Translations under genes and position numbers: made by a program
The notes under the pieces: generated by a model
What the model was told of the DNA's origin: nothing
The model's input: only the letters and a program-made list of their open reading frames with translations
Databases searched by the model: none
Part shown: positions 1 through 7,237 of the stretch, piece after piece
Layout of the letters: the number at the start of each line of letters is the position of its first letter
How positions within the stretch are numbered: the first letter of the stretch is position 1
From: Actinomycetota bacterium
Lineage (GTDB): Bacteria; Actinomycetota; Thermoleophilia; Miltoncostaeales; Miltoncostaeaceae
DNA length: 64,000 nt
Reading direction: 5' to 3'
Assembly (NCBI GenBank): GCA_016870155.1
Contig: VGCE01000005.1
Span: 94,044 to 158,043, forward strand

Positions 1-64
1 GGCGCTCTCGACGTCCCATCGCCGAAGACCTCTCGCACACCTGCCGCACGCAACCTGGGGTCTG

Positions 65-70
65 TACCCT
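65..70 (+). promoter_or_regulatory. Putative -10 element of the peroxiredoxin gene
   Basis: The hexamer TACCCT lies 41 bases before the ATG at 112. A transcript starting near 77 would have a leader of about 35 nt carrying GGAGAA just before the start codon. No convincing -35 is visible. Bases 1-64 hold no recognisable gene. Confidence 0.35.
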
Positions 71-111
71 TCCGAGAGCCCGGATTCACAGGCGAACCAG
101 CCGGAGAACGC

Positions 112-567
112 ATGGCCCTTGGCATCGGCACCGAAGCACCCGACTTCACCCTCACCAACACCGAGGGCGAGGAGGTCACGCTTTCGGAGCTCCGCGGCAC
201 GCCGGTGTACCTGAACTTCTTCCCGGCGGCCTTCTCGCCGGTGTGCGTGGACTGGTTCGGTGGCATCGGCAACGACGCGAGCCCGTACGAGGGCGCCGTG
301 GTCATCGGCATCAGCGTCGACAACAGGTGGTCGCTCACCGAGTTCAAGAAGCAGATGAAGGCTGACGCCGCGCACTTCCTCGCCGACTTCCAGCCCAGGG
401 GCGAGGTCGCGAAGGCGTACGGCGTGTTCCTCGACCAAGCGGGCGTCTCAGGCCGGGCGACCTTCGTGATCGACGCCAACGGCGTCATCGTGGACGTCGA
501 CCGGGTGGCGCCGCTCGAGACGCCGGACATGGACCGCCTCATCGCCTCGCTGGCCAGCTGCAGGTAG
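112..567 (+). CDS. Peroxiredoxin, AhpE-like 1-Cys type
   Basis: A 151-aa thioredoxin-fold peroxidase of the AhpC/TSA superfamily, expected to reduce hydrogen peroxide and organic peroxides in the cytoplasm. The N-terminal APDFTL motif and the peroxidatic site FPAAFSPVC are present, with the likely peroxidatic cysteine at C45. The usual threonine of PxxxTxxC is serine here (S42), a tolerated change. A later GRATFVID segment carries the conserved arginine region. The only other cysteine is the penultimate residue C150, so a 1-Cys mechanism using an external thiol is likely. GGAGAA upstream supports the ATG at 112. The YciI-like gene follows after 7 bases, so the two are probably cotranscribed. 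Confidence 0.9.
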   Translation: MALGIGTEAPDFTLTNTEGEEVTLSELRGTPVYLNFFPAAFSPVCVDWFGGIGNDASPYEGAVVIGISVDNRWSLTEFKKQMKADAAHFLADFQPRGEVAKAYGVFLDQAGVSGRATFVIDANGVIVDVDRVAPLETPDMDRLIASLASCR

Positions 568-574
568 CGCCACG

Positions 575-862
575 ATGTTCCTTCTGCTCGGCCGCTACCT
601 CGAGCCGGTTGACGAGGTGGAGGTGCACCTCGACGCCCACCGCGCATGGGTGCGCGAGCACGCCGAGGCAGGGCGCGTCATCGCCGCCGGCCGGGAGGTC
701 CCCCTGCAGGGAGGCCTCCTCGTCGCGGTCGGCGTCACCCGCGATGAGGTGGATGCCATGATCGCCGCCGACCCCTACGTCACCGAGGGCGTGGCCGAGT
801 ACGACGTGCGCGAGTACGACGTTGTGCTGGCCGCCCCGGGCGCAGAGGGCCTGAAGAGCTAG
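575..862 (+). CDS. YciI-family protein
   Basis: A 95-aa protein with the compact ferredoxin-like YciI fold: an N-terminal strand MFLLLGRY, a helix with HRAWVREHAEAG (the usual active-site-like His region), and a C-terminal DPYVTEGVAEYDVREYDVV segment typical of the family. YciI proteins are small putative enzymes whose substrates are mostly unknown. Because it follows the peroxiredoxin gene within 7 bases, it may act in the same stress response, but that is inference. It is convergent with rlmN, with 55 bases between their stop codons. Confidence 0.8.
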   Translation: MFLLLGRYLEPVDEVEVHLDAHRAWVREHAEAGRVIAAGREVPLQGGLLVAVGVTRDEVDAMIAADPYVTEGVAEYDVREYDVVLAAPGAEGLKS

Positions 863-917
863 AGGGCCCGGTCCGGCACCCGATAGCCCGGCGCTCACCA
901 GCCGGAGGGTGTGTTGG

Positions 918-1925
918 TTACTCGACGGCGGTGTTGGCGAGCTGCCCGCAGGCAGCAGCGATATCCGCCCCCCGCGATCGCCGCAACGAGGGGTGCAGTC
1001 CCGCGTCCTGCAGCGCCTCGGCGAACCCCCTGACGCGCTCGGGGGATGATCCGCGGTAGTGCCCGGTAGCGGCGTTGTACTCGATGAGGTTCACGTGGAA
1101 GCGCCCATCGCGAAGGAGGGCGGCGAGGCGCCGGGCGTCGGCCACCGAGTCGTTCACCCCGTCGAGGAGCAGGTACTCGATGAACACGCGCCGGCCGGTG
1201 CGGTCGGCGTAGCGACGGCAGGCGGCGAGCACGTTGGCGATGGGCCAGCGGTTGTTGATGGGCATGAGCGCCGTGCGGGTGTCGTCCTCGGCGGCGTGCA
1301 GCGAGAGCGCGAGGCGAACGGGGACCTCGAACGAGACCATCTCCTCGATGCCCGGGACCCACCCCGCGGTGGACACCGCGATCGAGCGTGCCGAGATGCC
1401 CAGGCCGTCGGGCGCGTGGATCTCGCGGATGGCGCCGAACACCGCCGGGGTGTTCTGCAGCGGCTCCCCCATGCCCATGAACACCACGTTGCTGAGGCGG
1501 GCGCCGGCCTCGCGGGCCGCGTCGGCGGCGAGGAAGGCCTGGTCGGCGATCTCGCGGGCGGTGAGGTCGCGGCCGGGGCCCATCGCGCCGGTGGCGCAGA
1601 AGCGGCAGGCCAGCGCGCAGCCGGCCTGGCTGGATACGCACAGGGTGCGGCGTCCGCGGGCATGCGTGATGAGCACGCTCTCGATGGCCAGCCCGTCGGC
1701 GGTGCGCAGGCGCCACTTGATGGTGCCGTCGCGGCTCTCGGCCATCGCGTCAGGGGTGACGGTCCACAGCGGGGCCACCTCGGCCAGGCGCCCGCGCAGG
1801 TCCTTGGGCAGGGTGGTGACGTCGTTCCAGTCGCGGGCGCCGGCGCGGCGCGCGTCGTCCACCTGCTTCGCGCGGTAGGCCGGCTCGCCCCACGACTTGA
1901 GGATCGATGCGATCTGGTCGCTCAT
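918..1925 (-). CDS. rlmN: Dual-specificity 23S rRNA/tRNA adenine-C2 methyltransferase RlmN
   Basis: A 335-aa radical-SAM enzyme that methylates C2 of A2503 in 23S rRNA and A37 in some tRNAs. The 4Fe-4S motif C103-x3-C107-x2-C110 is visible, as are the SAM-contact motif GMGEPLQN and the C-terminal GADIAAACGQL segment, whose cysteine takes part in methyl transfer. The ATG at 1925 is chosen because the protein then begins at the family's usual N-terminus and overlaps the upstream MFS gene's stop codon by four bases (ATGA). The reading frame is open further upstream, but that part is an antisense-type extension overlapping the transporter gene. Confidence 0.97.
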   Translation of the reverse strand: MSDQIASILKSWGEPAYRAKQVDDARRAGARDWNDVTTLPKDLRGRLAEVAPLWTVTPDAMAESRDGTIKWRLRTADGLAIESVLITHARGRRTLCVSSQAGCALACRFCATGAMGPGRDLTAREIADQAFLAADAAREAGARLSNVVFMGMGEPLQNTPAVFGAIREIHAPDGLGISARSIAVSTAGWVPGIEEMVSFEVPVRLALSLHAAEDDTRTALMPINNRWPIANVLAACRRYADRTGRRVFIEYLLLDGVNDSVADARRLAALLRDGRFHVNLIEYNAATGHYRGSSPERVRGFAEALQDAGLHPSLRRSRGADIAAACGQLANTAVE

Positions 1926-3121
1926 GCGGCCGAGGAACCTAGCGTGATCGGCTCGCGGTACGGAATGACCCGGGGAAACAGCCGGCGACCGGCGAGCACG
2001 ATCCAGGCGGCGAGCAGGCAGGCGGTGCAGCTGAACACGATGAGGGCGTTGGTGAGCCCGATGGCCTGCGACAGGTACCCCAGGCCCACCGTGGGGATGG
2101 TGCCGGCGTACGCGTACATGTAGAACGCCGACATCAGCTTGCCGCGCTCCTCCACAGGCACGATCGTGCCGCAGATCACGGTGCCCCCCTGCAGGATGAG
2201 CCCGTTCACGAACCCCAGCAGGGCGGCGGCCACCACCACCAGCACGGCGCTGCCGGCAAACGCGGCGACCGCGATGAGCCATGTGACCACGGCCGATACC
2301 GACACGCCGATCATCACGGCCCGACGCGGCTCGACGTTGCGCGTGAGAATGGGCGTGAGCCCGCCGAACCCCAGCACGAGGAACCCGCAGAGCCCGGCAA
2401 TCGCCACGTTCGTGGCACCGAGCGTGTTGTAGAGGAAGAGCGGCACGAGCGAGAGCACGGTGCCCTCCATGAACGACATCGTGAAGGCAGCGGGCCCGAT
2501 GAACCCCGCGAATCCCATGCCCTGCCCCTTGGGGATTCCCACGCGCATCTCGAACTTGTACGGACGCCGTGGCACGGTCTCGCGGGCGATCAGCACGCAC
2601 ACCAGCCCGATCACCATCAGCGCCACGTGGAACTCGAACGGTCGGTGCAGGGGGTTGCCCCAGTACTGGGCAATGAGCCCGCCCATGAGCGGGCCGAGCC
2701 CGAACCCGATGCGGAAGGCCGCGCCGGCCGTCATCGACGCCAGCGCCTTCGCGCCGGGGCGGGCGTGGTCGATGATGAACGCCGTGCCCACGCCCAGGTA
2801 CATGCCGATCGCCAGCCCCTGCAGCACGCGCCCGGCGAACAGCAGCGGCACCGACTCGGCGAACGAGAACACCAGCGACGCGGAGGTCATCACGAGCATG
2901 GCCGGGATGGCCAGGCGCTTGCGGCCGAGGCGATCGGCGACGTTACCCGCCAGCAGCATGGTGGGCACGACCGTGGCCGTGTAGGTGGCGAACAGCAGCA
3001 TGAGCACGCCGTTCGACAGCTGGTAGGTGCCCTGGTAGAGCGGCAGCAGCGGCGTGATGACGCTGGTGCCCATCGTGAACACCAGCAGCGCCACGAGGGC
3101 GAGGTACGACCCCCGGGTCAC
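1922..3121 (-). CDS. MFS transporter, 12-TM drug-efflux-like
   Basis: A 399-aa major facilitator superfamily protein with about 12 hydrophobic segments. The MFS motif A is clear as GNVADRLGRKR (residues 59-69). It resembles the DHA1 drug:H+ antiporters, but the substrate cannot be told from the sequence. The GTG start at 3121 overlaps the stop of the upstream DHA2 transporter gene (GTGA), and its own stop overlaps the rlmN start. The three genes therefore form one translationally coupled operon. Confidence 0.85.
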   Translation of the reverse strand: MTRGSYLALVALLVFTMGTSVITPLLPLYQGTYQLSNGVLMLLFATYTATVVPTMLLAGNVADRLGRKRLAIPAMLVMTSASLVFSFAESVPLLFAGRVLQGLAIGMYLGVGTAFIIDHARPGAKALASMTAGAAFRIGFGLGPLMGGLIAQYWGNPLHRPFEFHVALMVIGLVCVLIARETVPRRPYKFEMRVGIPKGQGMGFAGFIGPAAFTMSFMEGTVLSLVPLFLYNTLGATNVAIAGLCGFLVLGFGGLTPILTRNVEPRRAVMIGVSVSAVVTWLIAVAAFAGSAVLVVVAAALLGFVNGLILQGGTVICGTIVPVEERGKLMSAFYMYAYAGTIPTVGLGYLSQAIGLTNALIVFSCTACLLAAWIVLAGRRLFPRVIPYREPITLGSSAA

Positions 3122-4623
3122 CTGCTGCCGCCGGGCCCCGTGCCGGACACCCGGGCCACGATGGTGGCGCCCGGCCCGATGACGCGCGGCACGCGAAATG
3201 CCGCGATGGCGCCGAGCACGAGGATCCCCGCGCCCACCAGAAGCGCATTGCGCATGCCATCGGCCACCAGGGCGCGAAGTGGGGCGCTCACCAGTCCGTC
3301 CTCGGCGGTGACGGTGGCGGGGATCGTCATGGCCACGACGGTACTGAGCAGCGCGCCGCCGAGCGCGCCGCCCGAGTAGCGCGACACATTGGGCAGCGAC
3401 GACGCCACGCCGAGGCGGTCCTCCGGCACCTCGTGGATGACCGTGGTGGTGACCGGCGCGGTGGAGACCGCAAGGCCCAGGGCCAGCAGCACCATTCCGG
3501 GCAGCACCGCGTAGTAGGCCTCGAACCCGAACCCGTACGCCAGCGCTAGCGCGCCGGCGGCCGCGAGCACCAGCGACACCCGCATCATGCGATCGCTGCC
3601 CAACCGCGTGAGGAGGCGGCCCGACGCCGGCGACCCCACCATGAACGACAGCGCCACGGGGGTGATGGCCAGCGACAGCATTACGTCGTTGTAGCCCAGC
3701 ACGGCCGTGAAGTAGAACGGCAGCAGCAACAGCGTGCCGAACATCGTGGCGCCCACGCAGAAGCCGGCGATGTTGGGATTGCGCACGGTGCGCAGGCGGA
3801 ACAGCCCGAGGTCGAGCATGGGATCGGACGCGCGGGTCTCGCGCCAGCAGAACAGCGCCAGCCCAAGCACCCCCAGGGCCAGCACGCCCAGCGTCTTGCC
3901 CGACGCCCACCCCCAACTCGAGGCGCTGGTGAGGGCGGTGAGTATGGGGAAGAGCCCGAGGGCCGCGAGCACGGCGCCCGCGAGGTCGAAGGGCCGCTTG
4001 GGCCCGGGCGGCCTACGGTGCATCACCAGCGCGGCGCCGATGAGCACCAGGGCGCCCACCACCGGGGTGAACCAGAACACGCTGCGCCAGCCCGCGATGC
4101 CCACGAGCACGCCCGCGATGTTGAGCGAGACGACCGGGGCCACCGTGATGATGGCCGTCAGTATCCCGATGGCCAGCCCGCGCTGGTGCGGCGGGAAGAG
4201 GATCGCCGCGTAGGCGTACGCGGTAGGGGCCATGGCCGAGGCCCCCACGCCCTGGAGGATGCGGAACACCACCAGCGACGGCTCATTCCAGGCGAGCGCG
4301 CACAGCACCGAGGCCAGCACCATCACCAGCACGCCCATCACGAAGATGCGGCGCCTGCCGTACAGGTCGCCGGCGCGACCCGCGATTGGCAGCAGCACCG
4401 CCTGGGTGACGAGGAAGCCCGTCACCACCCAGCCCGCCGTGGATACGTTGGCGTCGAAGTCGCGCGAGATATCCGGCAGCGCGATATTGACGATGCTGAT
4501 GTTCAGCACCGAGAGCATCATGCCGCCGGCCACCACCGTCATGGCCATCCACCGCCACCGCGGGCTCGCCCGCAGCCGAGCGCGGATGGCGCGCAGGCGC
4601 GCTGGCAGCAAGGTCTCCCGCAC
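3118..4623 (-). CDS. MFS transporter, DHA2 (EmrB/QacA) family
   Basis: A 501-aa exporter with roughly 14 predicted membrane segments, the hallmark of the DHA2 family. The N-terminal LNISIVNIALPDISRDF segment and motif A at residues 82-92 (GRAGDLYGRRR) match EmrB/QacA-type proton-driven multidrug exporters of the cytoplasmic membrane. It is the first gene of the DHA2-DHA1-rlmN operon. The GTG start at 4623 lies 7 bases after a TACCCT hexamer, consistent with leaderless initiation. ATG codons about 25 residues in are alternatives. No regulator gene is adjacent. Confidence 0.85.
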   Translation of the reverse strand: MRETLLPARLRAIRARLRASPRWRWMAMTVVAGGMMLSVLNISIVNIALPDISRDFDANVSTAGWVVTGFLVTQAVLLPIAGRAGDLYGRRRIFVMGVLVMVLASVLCALAWNEPSLVVFRILQGVGASAMAPTAYAYAAILFPPHQRGLAIGILTAIITVAPVVSLNIAGVLVGIAGWRSVFWFTPVVGALVLIGAALVMHRRPPGPKRPFDLAGAVLAALGLFPILTALTSASSWGWASGKTLGVLALGVLGLALFCWRETRASDPMLDLGLFRLRTVRNPNIAGFCVGATMFGTLLLLPFYFTAVLGYNDVMLSLAITPVALSFMVGSPASGRLLTRLGSDRMMRVSLVLAAAGALALAYGFGFEAYYAVLPGMVLLALGLAVSTAPVTTTVIHEVPEDRLGVASSLPNVSRYSGGALGGALLSTVVAMTIPATVTAEDGLVSAPLRALVADGMRNALLVGAGILVLGAIAAFRVPRVIGPGATIVARVSGTGPGGSR

Positions 4624-4630
4624 ACCGCCG

Positions 4631-4636
4631 AGGGTA
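4631..4636 (-). promoter_or_regulatory. Putative -10 of the DHA2 transporter gene (leaderless)
   Basis: TACCCT on the minus strand, 7 nt before the GTG at 4623. It stands back-to-back with TAGCCT at 4660-4665 in a 50-bp divergent intergenic region. That spacing puts the transcription start at or next to the start codon. Confidence 0.5.
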
Positions 4637-4659
4637 TACCCCGCGGGGGTCCAACGGGC

Positions 4660-4665
4660 TAGCCT
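4660..4665 (+). promoter_or_regulatory. Putative -10 of the membrane-protein gene at 4674 (leaderless)
   Basis: TAGCCT followed by 8 nt and then the GTG at 4674. There is no ribosome-binding-site-like purine run between them. Confidence 0.5.
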
Positions 4666-4673
4666 TCCCCACC

Positions 4674-5270
4674 GTGGCGAGGAAGACGCGCAAGACGCCC
4701 ACGGCGATCCGCGTGGGCGACCGTGACCTGCTCTGGGACTACGCCCGCCTCGCGCGCATGTACGGCATCCAGCTGCTCGGGGTGTCGGTGGCGCTCGTGG
4801 TGGTCTCCATCATCCTCGAGGCGACATCGGAGGATGGCTGGTCGTGGTGGTGGCTCGGCACGCTGACCGCGATGACCGGCATCACCGGCCTGGTCTTCTT
4901 CCCGATCCTGCGGGTGTGGCTGCGCAGGGGCGGCCTGCCATCCATCCGCCTGCCCGACGCGCAGCCCGCCGAGGGGCGGCGCATGCTCGCCGCCGCGCCC
5001 GGCGACTGGCGCAGCTTTGCCGCCATCGTGGCCATCCTGCTCTTCATCTCGGCCGCCGCCACCCTGCTGTTCCTCGTCGCGGTCCTCGGCCGCGGCGGCA
5101 CCGCCGAGGGCGTGGTCATCGGCGTGCTGCTGGCCTGGGGCTTCGTCACCCTCGAGGACGCCCGGCGCATCGCCCGCGCCCAGATCGAGCAGAAGCGCAC
5201 CTACTGGGCCGCCGCCCGCCGCCCATGGGGCGCCGGCAACCGCCTGGTCTTCACCGTCCCACGCGGGTAG
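4674..5270 (+). CDS. Hypothetical membrane protein
   Basis: A 198-aa protein of no family I recognise. It has a basic N-terminus (ARKTRKTP), a pair of hydrophobic segments at about residues 33-50 and 59-78, a soluble linker, another pair at about 113-150, and a basic, aromatic C-terminal tail. It is expected to sit in the cytoplasmic membrane with four passes. The GTG at 4674 is chosen because a -10-like TAGCCT precedes it by 8 nt. It is divergent from the DHA2 transporter gene. A perfect inverted repeat follows 19 bases after its stop. Confidence 0.6.
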   Translation: MARKTRKTPTAIRVGDRDLLWDYARLARMYGIQLLGVSVALVVVSIILEATSEDGWSWWWLGTLTAMTGITGLVFFPILRVWLRRGGLPSIRLPDAQPAEGRRMLAAAPGDWRSFAAIVAILLFISAAATLLFLVAVLGRGGTAEGVVIGVLLAWGFVTLEDARRIARAQIEQKRTYWAAARRPWGAGNRLVFTVPRG

Positions 5271-5289
5271 GGAAGAGCCGCTGGACCGC

Positions 5290-5347
5290 CACCCCGGTGT
5301 CAGGCACTTAACCGAACTCGCTTGGTTAAGTGCCTGACACCGGGGTG
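5290..5347. repeat. Perfect 24-bp inverted repeat with 10-nt loop
   Basis: Left arm 5290-5313 and right arm 5324-5347 are exact reverse complements, separated by a 10-nt loop. The arms contain GTGTCAGGCACTTAA. There is no T-run after either arm, so it is not a classical intrinsic terminator, though the RNA hairpin would be very stable. The arm sequence resembles REP-like palindromes that I recall from other bacteria. I saw no second copy in this window and no transposase gene. Confidence 0.9.
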
Positions 5348-5363
5348 ACCCTCCGCGGCGTGG

Positions 5364-5369
5364 TAGCCT
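5364..5369 (+). promoter_or_regulatory. Putative -10 of the trxB operon
   Basis: TAGCCT lies 27 nt before the trxB GTG. Unlike many genes here, the resulting short leader carries a strong GGAGGGGGG ribosome-binding site from 5382, so trxB is a leadered transcript. Confidence 0.4.
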
Positions 5370-5396
5370 GCTACTCCATACCGGAGGGGGGTATCG

Positions 5397-6359
5397 GTGG
5401 GTGATGTGAACGAGGTGGTCATCATCGGCAGCGGGCCCGCGGGGCTGACGGCCGCCATCTATGCCGCGCGGGCCGGGCTGGAGCCGTTGGTGATCGAGGG
5501 CTACGGGGCCGGCGGGCAGCTGATGATCACCACCGATGTCGAGAACTACCCCGGGTTCCCCGACGGCGTCCAGGGGCCGGAGATGATGCAGATGTTCCGT
5601 GCGCAGGCCGAGCGGTTCGGCACGCGATTCATCACGGCCGACGTCAGCAGCGTGGACTTCTCGGAGCGCCCCTTCCGGGTGTGGGTGGGCGACGACGAGC
5701 ACGTGGCGGACGCCGTGATCGTGTCCACCGGTGCGTCCGCGCGGTGGCTCGGCATCGAGGGCGAGGCCCGGATGATGGGCCGCGGCGTGAGCGCCTGCGC
5801 CACCTGCGACGGGTTCTTCTTCAAGGACAAGCCGGTGGTCGTGGTGGGCGGCGGCGACACCGCAATGGAGGAAGCCCTGTTCCTCACCCGCATGTGCGAG
5901 GGCGTCACCATCGTCCACCGCCGGGATGAGTTCCGGGCGTCGGCCATCATGGCGCAGCGCGTGCTCGACAACCCGAAGATCACTGTGCGCTGGAATTCCG
6001 TGGTGGAGGACGTCGAGGGCGACACCGTGGTGACCGGCGTGGCGGTGCGCGACGTGCTCACCGGCGAGGAGGAGGTCATCCCGGCCGCCGCGATGTTCGT
6101 GGCCATCGGCCACCAGCCCAACACGGCGCTGTTCGAGGGCCTGCTCGACATGGATGACGAGGGCTACCTGCGCACCACGCCGGGCAGCACCTGCACCAAC
6201 ATCGAGGGCGTCTTTGCGTGCGGGGACGTCCAGGACACCGTCTACCGGCAGGCGGTCACCGCCGCCGGCACCGGATGCATGGCGGCGATCGACGCCGAGA
6301 GGTGGCTCGAGGCCCAGGAGGCCGGAGCCGGGGATCACGCGGGCGCGCACGCCGACTGA
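5397..6359 (+). CDS. trxB: Thioredoxin reductase
   Basis: A 320-aa FAD/NADPH disulfide reductase that transfers electrons from NADPH to thioredoxin. Visible features are the FAD-binding GSGPAGLTAAIYAARAG (residues 11-27), the redox-active pair C134-A-T-C137 followed by DGFFF, the NADPH-binding GGGDTAMEEA region, HRRDEFRAS for NADPH 2'-phosphate recognition, and the C-terminal GVFACGDVQD FAD motif. The GTG start is preceded by a strong Shine-Dalgarno. The thioredoxin gene follows after 12 bases, so the enzyme and its substrate are made together. Confidence 0.97.
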   Translation: MGDVNEVVIIGSGPAGLTAAIYAARAGLEPLVIEGYGAGGQLMITTDVENYPGFPDGVQGPEMMQMFRAQAERFGTRFITADVSSVDFSERPFRVWVGDDEHVADAVIVSTGASARWLGIEGEARMMGRGVSACATCDGFFFKDKPVVVVGGGDTAMEEALFLTRMCEGVTIVHRRDEFRASAIMAQRVLDNPKITVRWNSVVEDVEGDTVVTGVAVRDVLTGEEEVIPAAAMFVAIGHQPNTALFEGLLDMDDEGYLRTTPGSTCTNIEGVFACGDVQDTVYRQAVTAAGTGCMAAIDAERWLEAQEAGAGDHAGAHAD

Positions 6360-6371
6360 CGAGGAGACGAG

Positions 6372-6692
6372 ATGGGTGAGGTCATCGAGATCACCAGCGA
6401 CACCTTCCAGGGGCTGGTGCTGGAGAGCGAGAAGCCGGTGGTGGTGGACTTCTGGGCGCCGTGGTGCGGACCGTGCCGCATGATCGCCCCGGTGATCGAC
6501 GAGATCGCCGCCGACCGCGAGGACATCGTGGTGGGCAAGGTCAACGTGGACGACGCGCCGGACATTGCGCAGCGCTATGGGATCCAGGGCATCCCGTTCA
6601 TCGGGCTGTTCGAGAACGGCCAGCTGGTGCGCAACGCCGTGGGCGCCATGCCGCGCGCGGGCGTCGAGCAGGCCCTGGGCCTGGGGGGCTGA
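6372..6692 (+). CDS. trxA: Thioredoxin
   Basis: A 106-aa classical thioredoxin with the active site W31-C32-G33-P34-C35 and the cis-proline segment GIQGIPFIGLF. It is reduced by TrxB and in turn reduces cytoplasmic protein disulfides and probably the peroxiredoxin encoded at 112. An AGGAGACGAG ribosome-binding site lies just before the ATG. It is the second gene of the trxB-trxA-zinc ribbon-CsoR operon, with 4 bases to the next start. Confidence 0.96.
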   Translation: MGEVIEITSDTFQGLVLESEKPVVVDFWAPWCGPCRMIAPVIDEIAADREDIVVGKVNVDDAPDIAQRYGIQGIPFIGLFENGQLVRNAVGAMPRAGVEQALGLGG

Positions 6693-6696
6693 CCCG

Positions 6697-6948
6697 GTGC
6701 CCACCTATGACCTCCGGTGCGCGTCATGCGACTCCGAGTTCGAGGTGTTCCGGCAGGGCTTCCTGCGCGAGGAGGACCGCGCGTGCCCGTCGTGCGGGCA
6801 GCCCGCTGAGCAGCTGTTCACCGGCTTCGTGGCCACGCGATCGAGCACGCAGATGGCAGGTGCGGTCGCGGGCGGCGGGGCGGCATCGGCGCCGGCCCCC
6901 TCGGCTGGCGGATGCGGGCACGGCGGCTGCGGCTGCGGAGGCCACTAG
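6697..6948 (+). CDS. FmdB-family zinc-ribbon protein
   Basis: An 83-aa protein opening PTYDLRCASC, the typical FmdB/CxxC_CxxC_SSSS start, with two CxxC pairs (CASC and CPSC) forming one zinc ribbon. The C-terminus ends in a Cys/His/Gly-rich tail, GGCGHGGCGCGGH, which could bind another metal ion. FmdB-type ribbons are regulatory or of unknown function. The GTG at 6697 is 4 bases after the trxA stop, and 4 bases separate its stop from the CsoR-family gene, so it belongs to the redox operon. Confidence 0.8.
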   Translation: MPTYDLRCASCDSEFEVFRQGFLREEDRACPSCGQPAEQLFTGFVATRSSTQMAGAVAGGGAASAPAPSAGGCGHGGCGCGGH

Positions 6949-6952
6949 AGCC

Positions 6953-7237
6953 GTGGCCACCACCGCGTCCACGCCGCCCACCCGCGAGCAGATCAAGGTG
7001 CGGCTGCGCCGGGCCGAGGGGCAGCTGCGCGGCGTGCAGCGCATGCTCGACGAGAACGCGGCCTGCGAGGACGTCCTGGTGCAGCTGGCAGCCGTGACCG
7101 CCGCCCTCGACCAGGTGGGGCTTCACCTCATCGGCGAGCGCCTGCGCCAGTGCCAGCAGGCGGACGGCACCATGTGCTCCGAGGAGCTCGAGCAGGGCCT
7201 CTCCACCCTGCTACGCCACACGCGGCTTTCCCGGTAG
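6953..7237 (+). CDS. CsoR/RcnR/FrmR-family regulator lacking the Cu-ligand His
   Basis: A 94-aa all-helical DUF156 repressor. RLRRAEGQLRGVQRML and the CEDVLVQLAAV helix are diagnostic. In CsoR the copper site is Cys-His-Cys, with the His four residues before the second Cys. Here C38 and C67 are kept at the right spacing but the His position is R63. That pattern is closer to persulfide-sensing CstR than to copper-sensing CsoR. It ends the trxB-trxA-zinc ribbon operon and may autoregulate it in response to thiol stress (inference). Its 3' end overlaps the convergent membrane-protein gene by 27 bases. No copper ATPase is adjacent. Confidence 0.85.
   Translation: MATTASTPPTREQIKVRLRRAEGQLRGVQRMLDENAACEDVLVQLAAVTAALDQVGLHLIGERLRQCQQADGTMCSEELEQGLSTLLRHTRLSR

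Noticed and set aside
1926..2600. N-terminal extension of rlmN to 2600
   Set aside because: The extension is antisense-like Arg/His-rich sequence overlapping an MFS gene in another frame; RlmN begins normally at 1925.
5290..5347. Intrinsic terminator for the upstream membrane-protein gene
   Set aside because: The hairpin is perfect but no T-run follows on either strand, so it is listed as a repeat, although a role in termination cannot be excluded.
4659..6704. A 681-codon minus-strand frame opposite trxB and its neighbours
   Set aside because: It runs through the antisense of several real genes and through the inverted repeat, and its composition is that of a shadow frame.
6953..7237. Copper-sensing CsoR
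   Set aside because: The copper-ligand His is Arg and no copper-export gene is adjacent, so a copper role is not supported.
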